DNA of 64,000 bases from an uncultured Anaeroplasmataceae bacterium (GCA_944325035.1 CALUYM010000002.1:213588-277587); one strand, 5' to 3'. Shown: positions 42,780-52,928, counted from the first letter of the stretch. Notes: generated by a model from the sequence alone, not told the origin. A program made the numbers and translations.

Positions 42780-43730
42780 TTAGTGAAACATCTTTTTCTT
42801 CTTAAAAATAAGTGTGACAATAATACATAATATTATGGAAATAATAATAGGTACAAACCAATATGCCCAAGGAAGTTCATTTTTTGTATTCATTCCATAA
42901 AAACCAAATACCATATTTGGAATAGACATAACAATAGTAATTACAGTTAAAACTTTCATAACGATATTTAAGTTATTAGAAATAATTGATGCAAAAGCAT
43001 CCATTGTACCTGATAAAATATTGCTATATATATTACACATTTCGATTGCTTGGTGAACTTCGATTAAAACATCATCAAGTAAATCTTGGTCATCTTCATA
43101 TAATTTTATAGTTTTTCCACGTAAAATCTTATTCATAATTATTTCATCCGTTTTTAAAGATGTAGAGAAATATACTAATGATTTTTCTAAGCCTAACATT
43201 TGAATTAATTCATTATTTTGCATAGATTTGTGTAGTTCTTGTTCAGTTAAGCTTGATAAACGATCGATTTGACGTAGGTATAACAAAAAGCGTTGACTGA
43301 TTTTTAACATTAGAGTTAAGAAAAATCTAGTTTTCATATTGGTGTTTACGTTTTTAGTTATACCATTTTTAAAATCTAAAATTTCTTGATTTTCATGGTT
43401 AGATATAGTAATAATGAAATCTTTGTATGATATAAAGCCTAGAGGACATGTTGTATATTGTAAGGGCATATCATTTTTATTTTCGCTTGGTTTAGTCATG
43501 AGTGGATAGTCCACCATGATTAATCGTTGCAATACATCATCATCGTAGTCGATGTGAGGACTTTCTTCTTCATCGAGTGCTTGTCGAATAAATTCAGGTA
43601 AAACACCTAATTTATCAATAAGATATTTCTTTTCATCTTCAGTTGGACTTACAACATTAACCCAACAATCTGATTCAAAATCAGTTAATTTTTTTAGTTG
43701 ATTATCAATTGTTTTGTAAAATTCTAACAT
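42780..43730 (-). CDS. corA: CorA-family magnesium/metal channel
   Basis: 316 residues. A large cytosolic alpha/beta funnel domain is followed by two membrane helices at the C-terminus (about 253-275 and 289-310) with the signature FGFYGMNTK between them. GMN is the ion-selective loop of the pentameric channel. It moves Mg2+, or Co2+/Ni2+/Zn2+ in some relatives. It starts 22 bases after the GDPD gene in the same direction, so they may share a transcript. Divalent specificity cannot be told from the sequence. Confidence 0.92.
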   Translation of the reverse strand: MLEFYKTIDNQLKKLTDFESDCWVNVVSPTEDEKKYLIDKLGVLPEFIRQALDEEESPHIDYDDDVLQRLIMVDYPLMTKPSENKNDMPLQYTTCPLGFISYKDFIITISNHENQEILDFKNGITKNVNTNMKTRFFLTLMLKISQRFLLYLRQIDRLSSLTEQELHKSMQNNELIQMLGLEKSLVYFSTSLKTDEIIMNKILRGKTIKLYEDDQDLLDDVLIEVHQAIEMCNIYSNILSGTMDAFASIISNNLNIVMKVLTVITIVMSIPNMVFGFYGMNTKNELPWAYWFVPIIISIILCIIVTLIFKKKKMFH

Positions 43731-43752
43731 AATTACTTCACCACCTGTTTAT

Positions 43753-44775
43753 TTACATATAACTATTTAAAACATCACGTAAAAGTTTAGGATCATCAGT
43801 CATAATTGCATCTGCTCCTTTATTGATTAAATAACGCATATCTTCATCGTCGTTAATAGTCCAGTACTGAACAGCTATATTTTTTTTATGAGCTTTTTCT
43901 ATATACATATCCAGTGTTAAATCAAGAATAGATTGTTTCATAGGAATTTGTAGACATGAAAATTGATTTGAAACGAGATTATTTACACCAAAAAGTTGTG
44001 TTAAAATAAAGCCAGCTGCTCCTAAGGTTGAAGCCCCTCTTGCAATATCATTATGATTATTTTCTAAGTCTATTGCAACTTCAGCATGGAAAGTACCAAC
44101 TACTACTCTATCTTTATATAAAGGATATTGCTTAGTTAAAATATCGTCAAGAATTTTAGCCGCAATTTTGCCATCTTCTCCACTATTTTTAATTTCAACG
44201 ATGAAAAGTAAATTAGGATTTGTTTGGTAGAAATTTTCAAATAATTCATCAATGGTTACAATTCCCAATTTATTTTCTTTGATAAAGTTTAGTCTTTCAG
44301 GACTATTAATATTATTTTCTTTGACTTCGTAATAGTATGGATACTGTCCATTTGTATCAACAAATTTTTGGCCAAAATTAAATAGTTTTAATTCTTCATA
44401 TGTATAATCACTAATCTTTAAGGGCTCACCAGCGTAATTCGGATTTTTAATTTTTTCAATTTCTTCAGCATCACTTGTTCTATTTAGTGTTCCATCGTGA
44501 TTTAAAACTAAATGTTTTTTATCTTTTGTAAGCCACATATCAGTTTCAAAAATGTCAACTTTATACTCATTAATGGCCTGATAGTAAGCATTAAGCGTGT
44601 TTTCAGGACTATTAATTGAACCACCACGGTGAGCAGCTAACATAGGAAGTCCAGTTTTTGATATAAACGGATTTTCCTTTTTAGATGCTTGAGGTGGTAT
44701 TAAATTAATAATAATCATAAAAATACTTAATGTGAATAAGATAATTAAAGTTATTTTGGTTTTCTTTTTAAACAT
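43753..44775 (-). CDS. Membrane-anchored glycerophosphodiester phosphodiesterase
   Basis: 340 residues with an N-terminal anchor (helix at about 7-27) and a GDPD TIM-barrel outside the membrane. The catalytic set is present: AAHRGGSINSPENT near 48-61 (His and Arg-Gly, Glu), ETDMWLTKDK near 78 (metal Glu/Asp) and VLNHDGTLNRTS near 90 (second His). The final IMTDDPKLL motif is also typical. It hydrolyses glycerophosphodiesters from lipids or teichoic acid. It begins the leftward unit with corA and diverges from htpG. Confidence 0.9.
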   Translation of the reverse strand: MFKKKTKITLIILFTLSIFMIIINLIPPQASKKENPFISKTGLPMLAAHRGGSINSPENTLNAYYQAINEYKVDIFETDMWLTKDKKHLVLNHDGTLNRTSDAEEIEKIKNPNYAGEPLKISDYTYEELKLFNFGQKFVDTNGQYPYYYEVKENNINSPERLNFIKENKLGIVTIDELFENFYQTNPNLLFIVEIKNSGEDGKIAAKILDDILTKQYPLYKDRVVVGTFHAEVAIDLENNHNDIARGASTLGAAGFILTQLFGVNNLVSNQFSCLQIPMKQSILDLTLDMYIEKAHKKNIAVQYWTINDDEDMRYLINKGADAIMTDDPKLLRDVLNSYM

Positions 44776-44885
44776 AATACGACTCCTAAAATCTTATAAA
44801 ATATACATTATAATAACATTATAACTAAGAATGATATTAAACGCCAATGAAAGAAGTCAAAAACAAAACATTTGGCAGTTATATC

Positions 44886-44914
44886 TTGACTGTGCCAAAA
44901 ATAAGTGTTAGAAT
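44886..44914 (+). promoter_or_regulatory. Promoter of htpG
   Basis: TTGACT, 17 bp, TAGAAT, 30 bases before the start. No CIRCE element or clear heat-shock operator was found near it. Confidence 0.7.
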
Positions 44915-44943
44915 ATTGATAGTTGAAAATGGAGGAATAAAAT

Positions 44944-46842
44944 ATGGCTCAAAATTTTATGTTTAAAACTGAAACAAAACGTCTTTTAGATATGATGATT
45001 AATTCTATTTATACACACAAAGAAATATTTTTGCGCGAATTAATCTCAAATGCATCAGACGCTATTGATAAAAGACATTATTTAAGTTTAACAGATACAT
45101 CTTTACAAGCTGATTACCAAATTTTAATTGAAGCATCTAAAGAACATCGTACATTAACAATTACAGATAATGGAATTGGAATGACATTAGAGGAGCTTCA
45201 AAATAATTTAGGAACAATTGCTAAATCTGGTTCTAAAGAATTCATCGAGCAAATTAAAGATGATCAAAATAAAGATGCAGTTGATATTATTGGTCAATTT
45301 GGTGTTGGTTTCTATAGTGCATTTATGGTTGCAAAAGAAGTTTTAGTCTTCACTAAGTCACCTAAAGAAAATAAGGCATATTTATTTAAATCAGAAGGCC
45401 TTGAATCATATACAATTGAAGAAACTGATTATAACGATTATGGGACTAAAATTGTTTTAATTTTACGTGACAATGACGATGATAACAATTATGATGAATA
45501 TTTAGATGAGTATAAAATTAAAGAATTAGTTCGTAAATATTCAGATTATGTAAGATATCCAATTAAGACTTGGGTTACTAAATTTGTTCCAAGTGAAGAA
45601 AAAGATGAAAATGGCGAATCAAAAGAAACAGAAGAAGTTGTACTTGATACAATTAATTCAATGATTCCAATTTGGAAAAAAGCTAAAAAAGATGTAACAG
45701 AAGAGGAATTGAACGAATTTTATAAACAAAAGTTCATGGACTGGCAAGATCCACTTTTAACACTATTTACAAGTGTTGAAGGAAATGTTACATATAATGC
45801 ATTAGTTTTCGTACCTAAGAAAGCACCATTTGATCTAAATAATGAGCGTTATGAAAAAGGCATTCAATTATACACTAAAGGTGTATTTATTCTAGATAAA
45901 TGTAAAGAATTAGTTCCAGATTATTTACGTTTTATCAAAGGTTTAGTTGATTCATCAGATTTAAGTCTAAATATATCACGTGAAATGTTACAAGATGATA
46001 GAACGCTTCAAAGAATCGCTTCAAATCTTGAGAAGAAGATTTTAAGTGAATTTACTAAAACTTTAAAAAATAATCGCGAAAAGTATGAAGAGTTCTTTAA
46101 GACTTATGGTATTAACTTGAAGTATGGTTTATATGAAAACTTTGGAAGTAAGAAAGAAGAATTAAAAGATTTAATTCTATTTAATACAATGAATGAAGAT
46201 AAACCGGTTACTCTAAAAGAGTATGTTGAACATATGAAAGAAAACCAAAAAGCTATTTATTTTGCATCAGGACAAAATAAAGAAGCGGTATTGAACTTAC
46301 CACAAGTGGATGCTATTAAAAAACAAGGATATGATTTGTTAATATTAACAGATTATGTTGATGAGTTTATGTTACAAGTTTTAAAAGAATATGATGGCAA
46401 AGAGTTTAAATCAATTAGCCAAGGAGATCTTGACTTGTTAAGTGAAGAAGAATCTAAAGAAGTTGATAAGATTAAAGAAGATAATAAGGATTTAATTGCT
46501 GATATTAAAGCAGCTTTACCTGAAGTTAAAGAAGTTGTTTTATCAAAGCGTTTAACCGATAGCCCTGTTTGTTTACGAGCTGGAGATAACTTAAGTTTTG
46601 AGATGGAAAAAGTTTTAAATGCTCAACAAAATGGAAATGGCACTATGAAAGCAGAACGTATTTTAGAAATCAATCCAAATCATGATGTATTTAAGAAAAT
46701 GGAAGAATTGTATAAAAACGATAAAGCAAGTATTACTGAAATTGCTAAGGTATTATATAATCAAGCATTACTTCTTGAAGGTATGCCATTAGATAATCCA
46801 AAGGAATTTGCTGATTTAGTAACGAAACTTTTAGTAAAATAA
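44944..46842 (+). CDS. htpG: Molecular chaperone HtpG (Hsp90)
   Basis: 632 residues, full length. The GHKL ATPase domain carries ELISNASDAIDK near 28-39, ITDNGIGM near 77, GTIAKSGSKEF near 93 and GQFGVGFYSAFMV near 117. The middle domain follows with GLVDSSDLSLNISRE near 335, then the dimerising C-terminus. It folds client proteins in the cytosol using ATP. GGAGG gives a strong ribosome site, and its own promoter and terminator make a single-gene unit. Confidence 0.97.
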   Translation: MAQNFMFKTETKRLLDMMINSIYTHKEIFLRELISNASDAIDKRHYLSLTDTSLQADYQILIEASKEHRTLTITDNGIGMTLEELQNNLGTIAKSGSKEFIEQIKDDQNKDAVDIIGQFGVGFYSAFMVAKEVLVFTKSPKENKAYLFKSEGLESYTIEETDYNDYGTKIVLILRDNDDDNNYDEYLDEYKIKELVRKYSDYVRYPIKTWVTKFVPSEEKDENGESKETEEVVLDTINSMIPIWKKAKKDVTEEELNEFYKQKFMDWQDPLLTLFTSVEGNVTYNALVFVPKKAPFDLNNERYEKGIQLYTKGVFILDKCKELVPDYLRFIKGLVDSSDLSLNISREMLQDDRTLQRIASNLEKKILSEFTKTLKNNREKYEEFFKTYGINLKYGLYENFGSKKEELKDLILFNTMNEDKPVTLKEYVEHMKENQKAIYFASGQNKEAVLNLPQVDAIKKQGYDLLILTDYVDEFMLQVLKEYDGKEFKSISQGDLDLLSEEESKEVDKIKEDNKDLIADIKAALPEVKEVVLSKRLTDSPVCLRAGDNLSFEMEKVLNAQQNGNGTMKAERILEINPNHDVFKKMEELYKNDKASITEIAKVLYNQALLLEGMPLDNPKEFADLVTKLLVK

Positions 46843-46848
46843 TTAAAA

Positions 46849-46878
46849 AGACAAGGCTTTTATGTCTTGTCTTTTTTT
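46849..46878 (+). terminator. Intrinsic terminator of htpG
   Basis: AAAAAGACAAG, loop GCTTTTATGT, CTTGTCTTTTTTT. Confidence 0.9.
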
Positions 46879-47009
46879 ATAATAATAGACACTTTAAAAA
46901 TGACTTCTAGTACGACTCACAAGTTTTTCTATAATAAAATAATTTATAAAGTTGAAAAATTATAATTGTTAGTTATTTATACATTCAACATATATGGACT
47001 ATGTCTAGT

Positions 47010-47037
47010 GAAAAAAAAGAAGCCTATTGGCTTCTAC
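47010..47037 (-). terminator. Intrinsic terminator of coaD
   Basis: On the minus strand AGAAGCC-AATA-GGCTTCT is followed by a U-tract. It starts right at the coaD stop codon. Confidence 0.88.
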
Positions 47038-47038
47038 G

Positions 47039-47521
47039 TTAAATCTTTTTGAATTTGGCAGTAATTTCATCAATGATTTTTTCAGGGACATAAGGCCTAA
47101 TATCGACATTAAATAAAATTAACTCTTTAATTGCTGATGAAGTAATAAATTGATTTTTAGCAGTTGGCATAAATAAAATAGTTTCAATACTAGGTTCAAT
47201 ATCACGATTAAACTGACTTAATGAAAATTCTGATTCATAATCTTGATAATTTCTTAAACCTCTAATAATTACTTTAATATCATTTTTCATCGCATATTTA
47301 ACAACTAATAAATCAGAAGCAACTACTTTTACATTAGGTAGTTCTTCACAAACTTTTTTAATCATATTCACACGTTCTAAAACAGTAAAGGTAGGTTTTT
47401 TCTTAACATTAATACTTACTAAAATATGAACCTCATCAAAAATAACACTTGCTCGACGAACAATATCTAAATGACCATTAGAAAATGGATCGAATGAACC
47501 TGGGTAAACTGCTTTTGTCAT
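47039..47521 (-). CDS. coaD: Phosphopantetheine adenylyltransferase CoaD
   Basis: 160 residues, normal size. YPGSFDPFSNGHLDI near 6-20 is the nucleotidyltransferase HxGH-type site (here SNGH). RGLRNYQDYESEF near 88-100 and TSSAIKEL near 127 bind phosphopantetheine and ATP. It makes dephospho-CoA; coaE, the last step, lies about 5 kb away. It stands alone on the minus strand with a terminator at its stop. The start follows AGAGGTCC. Confidence 0.95.
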   Translation of the reverse strand: MTKAVYPGSFDPFSNGHLDIVRRASVIFDEVHILVSINVKKKPTFTVLERVNMIKKVCEELPNVKVVASDLLVVKYAMKNDIKVIIRGLRNYQDYESEFSLSQFNRDIEPSIETILFMPTAKNQFITSSAIKELILFNVDIRPYVPEKIIDEITAKFKKI

Positions 47522-47712
47522 AAGTGGACCTCTCTAATTATAAATATCATGGCTATAAGTTTGTCTAAAACCACAACGTAAGTATACTCTATTTTTAATA
47601 ACATTACAATTTATTAATGATTATTCTATAAATTTTAAATTGTTTATGGTAAACTATATATATAGTTTTAGAAAGGAAATGTATAACTTAATAATTATAC
47701 AGTGGGTATATT

Positions 47713-48021
47713 ATGGTGATTTATTTACTTTTAGCTTTTGCGTTTTTAGTTATCTTTGTTTTAACGATGTTTAATAAAATCAGTTTTAAGCAAAAAGATG
47801 ATAATTCTAAAAAACGTGTAAAACTAACACTAGCAGTTATCACAGGTTCAAATGCATTAGGCATGATACTATTCATGATTGCTGAATTAGTTGATGTATT
47901 ATATTTGCCATTTAATATAATTGGTATTATTATCATCGTTGGTACAATTATCTTTTATTTTGTCCAAGACTATTTATATAAAGAAAATTTAAAAAAAAAT
48001 AAAGAAAGTGAGACTAAATAA
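47713..48021 (+). CDS. Small membrane protein
   Basis: 102 residues with three hydrophobic helices (about 2-20, 38-62, 67-88) and a charged Lys-rich C-terminus. No family recognised. CAGTGGG is its ribosome site. Its stop overlaps the yhbY start by one base (TAATG), so the two are coupled. The function is unknown. Confidence 0.65.
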   Translation: MVIYLLLAFAFLVIFVLTMFNKISFKQKDDNSKKRVKLTLAVITGSNALGMILFMIAELVDVLYLPFNIIGIIIIVGTIIFYFVQDYLYKENLKKNKESETK

Positions 48022-48314
48022 TGATTACAACTAAACAAAAATGTTATTTAAGAAGCTTAGCTCAAAAAATTAAACCAGTTTTTCAAATCGGAAAAGAAGG
48101 TATAACTGAAAATATGAAAACGGATATTTTAGCTTATTTAAATAAAAATGAGTTAATGAAAATTTCAATTTTACAAAACGCAAGCATTACGAAAGAAGAA
48201 GCAGTGAAAGATTTTGAGGCACTTGATATTTTTATTGTACAAACAATTGGTCGTACAATTGTACTATATAAAGCCTCTGAAAATGCAAAGAATCCAATTA
48301 CATTTGAAAATTAA
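48021..48314 (+). CDS. yhbY: YhbY-type CRM-domain RNA-binding protein
   Basis: 97 residues, one CRM domain: LRSLAQKIKPVFQIGKEG near 10-27 contains the helix and the GxxG-like loop (IGKEGI), then ITKEEAVKDF near 56 and TIGRTIVLYK near 76. Family members bind pre-50S ribosomal particles and act in ribosome assembly. It is usually near nadD; here nadD is 7 kb away. A short terminator-like hairpin follows, before polA. Confidence 0.9.
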   Translation: MITTKQKCYLRSLAQKIKPVFQIGKEGITENMKTDILAYLNKNELMKISILQNASITKEEAVKDFEALDIFIVQTIGRTIVLYKASENAKNPITFEN

Positions 48315-48333
48315 TCGACCATGTCGATTTTTT
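48312..48333 (+). terminator. Short intrinsic terminator before polA
   Basis: AATCGAC-CAT-GTCGATT followed by T7. A 3-base loop and 7-bp stem; it may only partly stop transcription into polA. Confidence 0.6.
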
Positions 48334-48356
48334 TCTATTTCTAAGGAGAGATTAAA

Positions 48357-50981
48357 ATGAAACGAATGATTCTAATAGATGGAAACTCTTTGATGTATCG
48401 TGCTTTTTTTGGAATTGCAGATGTATCAACACTAAAACCGAATTCAAAAGGAGTATTTACTAATGCCATTATGGCTTTTGCTCGTATGATAAATATGATT
48501 TTGAAAGAGGAATATGATAATATTTTAGTGGCATTTGATGCTGGTAAGCATACAATTCGTCATGAACTAATGCCTGATTATAAGGCAGGTCGTGCTAAAA
48601 TGCCTGATGAAATGCGCATGCAAATTGCTCATATTAAGAATTTTTTAGATATTTCCAATGTTAAACGTTATGAAGTAACAGATTATGAAGCAGATGATAT
48701 AATCGGTACAATGGCTAAAAAGGCTGAACTTAATGGATATCATGTTGATATTTATTCATCAGATAAAGATTTGCTTCAACTTGTTGGTCCAAATACAACT
48801 GTTCATTTAACAAAAAAAGGAATGACAGATTTAGAAAGTTTCGATGAAAAGCATTTTACTGAAGTTTATGACATTGCTGTAAAACAATTTATTGATTTAA
48901 AAGCTTTAATGGGGGATAAATCTGATAATATTTCAGGTGTACCAGGTATTGGGCCAAAAAAGGCTACAAAATACTTACAAGAATATGGTAATGTCGAAGG
49001 GATTATTGCTAATATAGATAATTTAAAAGGTAAGGACAAGGAAAACTTTACTAATAATAAAGAATTAGCATTATTATGTAAGAAAATGGTAACTATTTTA
49101 CGTGATGCTCCAATTGAAGTAGGATTTAATGATACATTTAAACAAGAACCAGACTATAAAAAACTGGAAGAATTTTATGAATATTTAGAACTTCCATCTT
49201 TGCTTAAAGATTTAAGAGCAAATAAGCCTAAAGACCAAGTGTATGATACTAGTTATACCATTATTGACTCTGAAAATGATTTAAAATCAGTTTTACTTCC
49301 AAATAGTTCACTAATATTTGAAACGTTTGATTATAATTATCATAAGTCTCCACTTTTATTCATTGGATTAAAAAATAAAAAAGGTAATTATATTATTAAA
49401 CCAGAATTAGTTAATTCAAGCATAGATTTTAAATTATTCTTAGAGGATAAAGAGAATAATAAAGCCATATTTGATTATAAACGTGCCTATGTATCTTTAA
49501 AAAAGATGGGAATAACTTTAAATGGAATTGGATTTGATATGTTATTGGCAGCTTATGTTTTAAATCCTTCTTTAACTCGTGATGAATTTAAATTAATTGC
49601 ATCATCGTTTAATTATTATAATCTATTATTTGATGAGGAAGTATACGGAAAAGGTGCTAAACGAGCTATACCGCGCGATGAATTGATTTTTGAACATATT
49701 ATAAAGAAAGTTGAATGTCTATACTTACTTAAAAATCAAATCATTGATTTGTTAAAAGAAAATGATCAATATTCCCTATTGATGGATATAGAAATTCCTT
49801 TATCTAAAGTACTTGGAGAAATGGAATTCACTGGTGTTAAAGTTGATAAAGAAGAGTTAAATAGGCAAAAAGAAAGCTTAAAAATTCGAATTGATAGTAT
49901 CGAAAAAGAAATTTACCAATTAGCTGGAAAAGAATTTAATATTGGTAGTCCTAAACAACTAGGAATTATATTGTTTGAAGATTTAGCACTACCTTGTCCT
50001 AAAAAAACTAAAACTGGTTATTCAACAGACCAAGAAACATTAAATTCACTATATCATATGCATCCAATTATTGCGCAAATCTTAAATTATCGCCAGTTGA
50101 CTAAATTATATCAAACTTATATTGAAGGTGTTTTGGGTCTAATATATGAAGATGGTAAAGTGCATACTATCTATCAACAAGCATTAACACAAACAGGACG
50201 TTTATCAAGTATTGAACCAAATTTGCAAAATATACCGATTAGAACTGAAGAAGGACGTCTTATAAGAAAAATGTATGTTCCGAGTAATAGCAATAATTCA
50301 TTTTTTAGTGCAGATTACTCACAAATTGAACTTCGAGTTTTAGCCCATATGGCAAATGTTCCTAAGTTAATTGAAGCTTTTAATAAAAATGAAGATATTC
50401 ACGCTAATACCGCTAAAGAAATTTTTAATAAACAAGAAATTACAGCAGATGATAGGCGTAAAGCAAAAGCTGTTAACTTTGGAATCATCTATGGAATAAG
50501 CGCGTATGGTTTGGCAACTGATATTGGAATAACAAATACTGAAGCTTCAAACTATATAAAACGTTACTATATGATATACCCAGAAATTAAAGATTTTATG
50601 GAATCAACTATTGAATTTTGTAAAGAAAATGGATATGTAAAAACAATTAAGAATCGCAAACGATTTATTCCAGACATTAATTCAAAAGTATTTAATCAAC
50701 GTGAATTTGCTAAACGTACTGCAATGAATGCACCAATTCAAGGTAGTGCTGCTGATATTTTAAAAATAGCTATGATTAATATTTTTAATCGGTTAGAGAA
50801 TGAGAGTTTTAAGTCGAAGATGTTGTTACAAATTCATGACGAACTTTTGTTTGAAGTTGAACAAGGTGAAGAAGAAAGATTATCAACTATGGTTCAAGCT
50901 GAGATGAAAAATGCGGTTAAATTGCATGTTAAACTAGATGTTAGTCATGATTTTGGCAAAAATTGGTATGAGGTTAAATAA
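48357..50981 (+). CDS. polA: DNA polymerase I
   Basis: 874 residues, all three domains. The 5'-3' exonuclease has LIDGNSLMYRAFF (5-17), DYEADDIIG near 114 and DKSDNISGVPGIGPKKA near 188. The 3'-5' exonuclease-like part (about 300-470) has lost its acidic residues (the first site reads LIFETFDYN), as in Bacillus-type enzymes, so there is no proofreading. The polymerase has QTGRLSSIEPNLQNIP near 619, FSADYSQIELRVLAH near 648, KAVNFGIIYG near 705 and QIHDELLFE near 827. It fills gaps and removes primers. It heads a run of replication and repair genes. Confidence 0.97.
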   Translation: MKRMILIDGNSLMYRAFFGIADVSTLKPNSKGVFTNAIMAFARMINMILKEEYDNILVAFDAGKHTIRHELMPDYKAGRAKMPDEMRMQIAHIKNFLDISNVKRYEVTDYEADDIIGTMAKKAELNGYHVDIYSSDKDLLQLVGPNTTVHLTKKGMTDLESFDEKHFTEVYDIAVKQFIDLKALMGDKSDNISGVPGIGPKKATKYLQEYGNVEGIIANIDNLKGKDKENFTNNKELALLCKKMVTILRDAPIEVGFNDTFKQEPDYKKLEEFYEYLELPSLLKDLRANKPKDQVYDTSYTIIDSENDLKSVLLPNSSLIFETFDYNYHKSPLLFIGLKNKKGNYIIKPELVNSSIDFKLFLEDKENNKAIFDYKRAYVSLKKMGITLNGIGFDMLLAAYVLNPSLTRDEFKLIASSFNYYNLLFDEEVYGKGAKRAIPRDELIFEHIIKKVECLYLLKNQIIDLLKENDQYSLLMDIEIPLSKVLGEMEFTGVKVDKEELNRQKESLKIRIDSIEKEIYQLAGKEFNIGSPKQLGIILFEDLALPCPKKTKTGYSTDQETLNSLYHMHPIIAQILNYRQLTKLYQTYIEGVLGLIYEDGKVHTIYQQALTQTGRLSSIEPNLQNIPIRTEEGRLIRKMYVPSNSNNSFFSADYSQIELRVLAHMANVPKLIEAFNKNEDIHANTAKEIFNKQEITADDRRKAKAVNFGIIYGISAYGLATDIGITNTEASNYIKRYYMIYPEIKDFMESTIEFCKENGYVKTIKNRKRFIPDINSKVFNQREFAKRTAMNAPIQGSAADILKIAMINIFNRLENESFKSKMLLQIHDELLFEVEQGEEERLSTMVQAEMKNAVKLHVKLDVSHDFGKNWYEVK

Positions 50982-50982
50982 A

Positions 50983-51489
50983 ATGAATGAAATATTTACT
51001 AGAAGAAGTGTTAGAAAGTTTTTAAATAAAAGTATAAAAGATGAAGATATTGAACTAATTATTAAAGCAGGTGTAATGGCACCTAGTGCTAAAAATCAAC
51101 AACCATGGGAGTTTATAGTGACTAAAAGCGATAATGTAAAACAAGAAATTGCCGGAGTATCTGCTTATTCTAAATTTATTAAAGAAGCCGCTTTGGTAAT
51201 TACCCTTATTATGAGAAATGATGCGCTAACAACTCCTGATATGGTGCAACAAGATATGAGTTTATGTGCTCAAAATATGATGCTAGAAGCTAGACATTTA
51301 GGAATTGGTTCTTGTTATGTGGGAGTGTATCCAAAAGAAGAAAGAATTTCTTATTTAGAAAAAACTCTAAATATTAAACCTAGTCATACACCTTTTTGCA
51401 TTCTAGCGTTTGGATATCCAAAAGAAGAAAATGCGTTTAAGTATTTAGAAAGAGATTATTTATCAAAAGTTCATGAGGAGAAGTTTTAA
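50983..51489 (+). CDS. Nitroreductase-family flavoprotein
   Basis: 168 residues from the ATG at 50983, just after the polA stop; the frame also runs back into polA, but GAGGTT marks this start. FTRRSVRKFL (5-14), VMAPSAKNQQPWEFIV near 30 and IGSCYVGVYP near 104 are FMN and phosphate contacts. It is an NAD(P)H-dependent reductase of nitro compounds, quinones or similar. Its physiological substrate is not readable. One base lies between... its stop and the mutM start are directly adjacent. Confidence 0.88.
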   Translation: MNEIFTRRSVRKFLNKSIKDEDIELIIKAGVMAPSAKNQQPWEFIVTKSDNVKQEIAGVSAYSKFIKEAALVITLIMRNDALTTPDMVQQDMSLCAQNMMLEARHLGIGSCYVGVYPKEERISYLEKTLNIKPSHTPFCILAFGYPKEENAFKYLERDYLSKVHEEKF

Positions 51490-52299
51490 ATGCCTGAATT
51501 ACCTGAAGTTGAAACAGTAAGACGCGTTTTAATGACAGATTTAAATGGTCTTACTATTTTAGAAATAGAATCAAATTATGAAGCAATGGTGGATGAAGAT
51601 TTTAAAGGATTTAAAGATAAATTAATTGGAAAATCATTTAAAGATATTCATCGCCGTGGAAAATTTTTAATTTTTGAATTAGAAGATATTTTCCTAATTT
51701 CTCATTTACGAATGGAAGGAAAATTTTTCTATCAAAGAAAAGAAGAACCGTTAAATAAACACATTCATATGGTCTTTCATTTGTCAAATGGATATGATTT
51801 GCGATATCAAGATACAAGAAAATTTGGTCGAATGGTGACTAAAACTAAAGAGCAATTAAATACAACGGAACCTTTAAATCATTTAGGGCCAGATGCCAAT
51901 GGCAATGTTACAGTTGAATATTTATTATCTAAATTGAAAAATCGTCAGATTCCGATTAAAGAAGCCCTTTTGAATCAAGAGATTATTTCAGGTTTGGGTA
52001 ATATTTATGTTGATGAAGTTTTATTTACATCTGGTATTAATCCTATGAAAAAATCATCAGATATTAGCATTGTTGATGCAAAAAATATCTTACAAAATGC
52101 TAAGATGATTCTAGATAAGGCTATAGTCTATAAAGGAACAACTATTAGAAGTTATACTTCAAGTTTGGGAGTTAAAGGTGGATATCAAGATTTTTTGAAT
52201 GTGCATACTAAAACTATATGTCCAGTTTGTGGAAAGAATATTACTAAGATAAGAGTAGGAGGACGTGGTACTTATTATTGTGAAAATTGCCAAAAATAG
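51490..52299 (+). CDS. mutM: Formamidopyrimidine-DNA glycosylase MutM
   Basis: 269 residues. PELPEVETV after Met places the catalytic Pro2 and Glu3. HRRGKFL near 55 holds the catalytic Lys, and LLNQEIISGLGNIYVDE near 155 is the helix-two-turn-helix. The C-terminal zinc finger has CPVC and CENC. It removes 8-oxoguanine and opened purines in base excision repair. The start abuts the nitroreductase stop and shares AGGAGA. polA, mutM and coaE are also neighbours in Bacillus. Confidence 0.97.
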   Translation: MPELPEVETVRRVLMTDLNGLTILEIESNYEAMVDEDFKGFKDKLIGKSFKDIHRRGKFLIFELEDIFLISHLRMEGKFFYQRKEEPLNKHIHMVFHLSNGYDLRYQDTRKFGRMVTKTKEQLNTTEPLNHLGPDANGNVTVEYLLSKLKNRQIPIKEALLNQEIISGLGNIYVDEVLFTSGINPMKKSSDISIVDAKNILQNAKMILDKAIVYKGTTIRSYTSSLGVKGGYQDFLNVHTKTICPVCGKNITKIRVGGRGTYYCENCQK

Positions 52300-52334
52300 G
52301 CTCGTTTTTCTAGGTTTTAAGTGCTATAATTTTT

Positions 52335-52928
52335 ATGAAGAAAGTAATTGGAATTACTGGTGGAATAGCAACTGGCAAATCTTATGTAACTAATTTTTTA
52401 AAGCATGAGGGATTTGAGGTAATTGATACTGATAAAATATGTCACTATTTAGAACAACCAGGACACAGTGGTTTTCTAGCTATTGAAAAAGAGTTTAAGA
52501 ATGTAGTAACTAATGGCGTACTTGATAGAAAAAAACTAGGAACTATTATTTTCGATAATAAAGAAAAGCGTTTAAGATTGAATGAAATTCTACATCCATT
52601 AATTAAAGATGAGACAAAACGCCAAATAGAAAAAGCAAAAGGGAAAATAATTTTTTTAGATGTACCTTTATTGTTCGAAGCTAACTTTGATGACTTGTGT
52701 GATGAAATAATCACTGTTTATACAGAGCCTGAAATTCAAATAAAACGTTTAATGATACGGGATGATTTAGATAATATAAGTGCTTTAAAAAGAATTCAAA
52801 GTCAAATGAGTTTAAAAGAGAAGATTAAAAAGTCACATTATGTCATTAAAAGTGAAATTGATTTTAACAAAACAAATGAAAATATTTTAGAAGTCTTAAA
52901 AAGAATAAAGGAGAAATATAATGGGTAA
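52335..52928 (+). CDS. coaE: Dephospho-CoA kinase CoaE
   Basis: 197 residues. GITGGIATGKS near 5-15 is the P-loop, VIDTDKICH near 30 binds CoA, and FLDVPLLFEANFDDLCD near 107 is the lid region. It phosphorylates dephospho-CoA, the last step of CoA synthesis. Its spacing from mutM is 35 bases with no clear RBS (upstream reads TATAATTTTTATG), so initiation may be weak or leaderless. The last 8 bases overlap the next gene. Confidence 0.95.
   Translation: MKKVIGITGGIATGKSYVTNFLKHEGFEVIDTDKICHYLEQPGHSGFLAIEKEFKNVVTNGVLDRKKLGTIIFDNKEKRLRLNEILHPLIKDETKRQIEKAKGKIIFLDVPLLFEANFDDLCDEIITVYTEPEIQIKRLMIRDDLDNISALKRIQSQMSLKEKIKKSHYVIKSEIDFNKTNENILEVLKRIKEKYNG

Noticed and set aside
44776..44943. Heat-shock operator before htpG
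   Set aside because: Looked for a CIRCE-type inverted repeat and found none; only a normal promoter is supported.
49250..49770. Loss of the 3'-5' exonuclease residues in PolA as a novelty
   Set aside because: Common in Bacillus-type DNA polymerase I, so ordinary.
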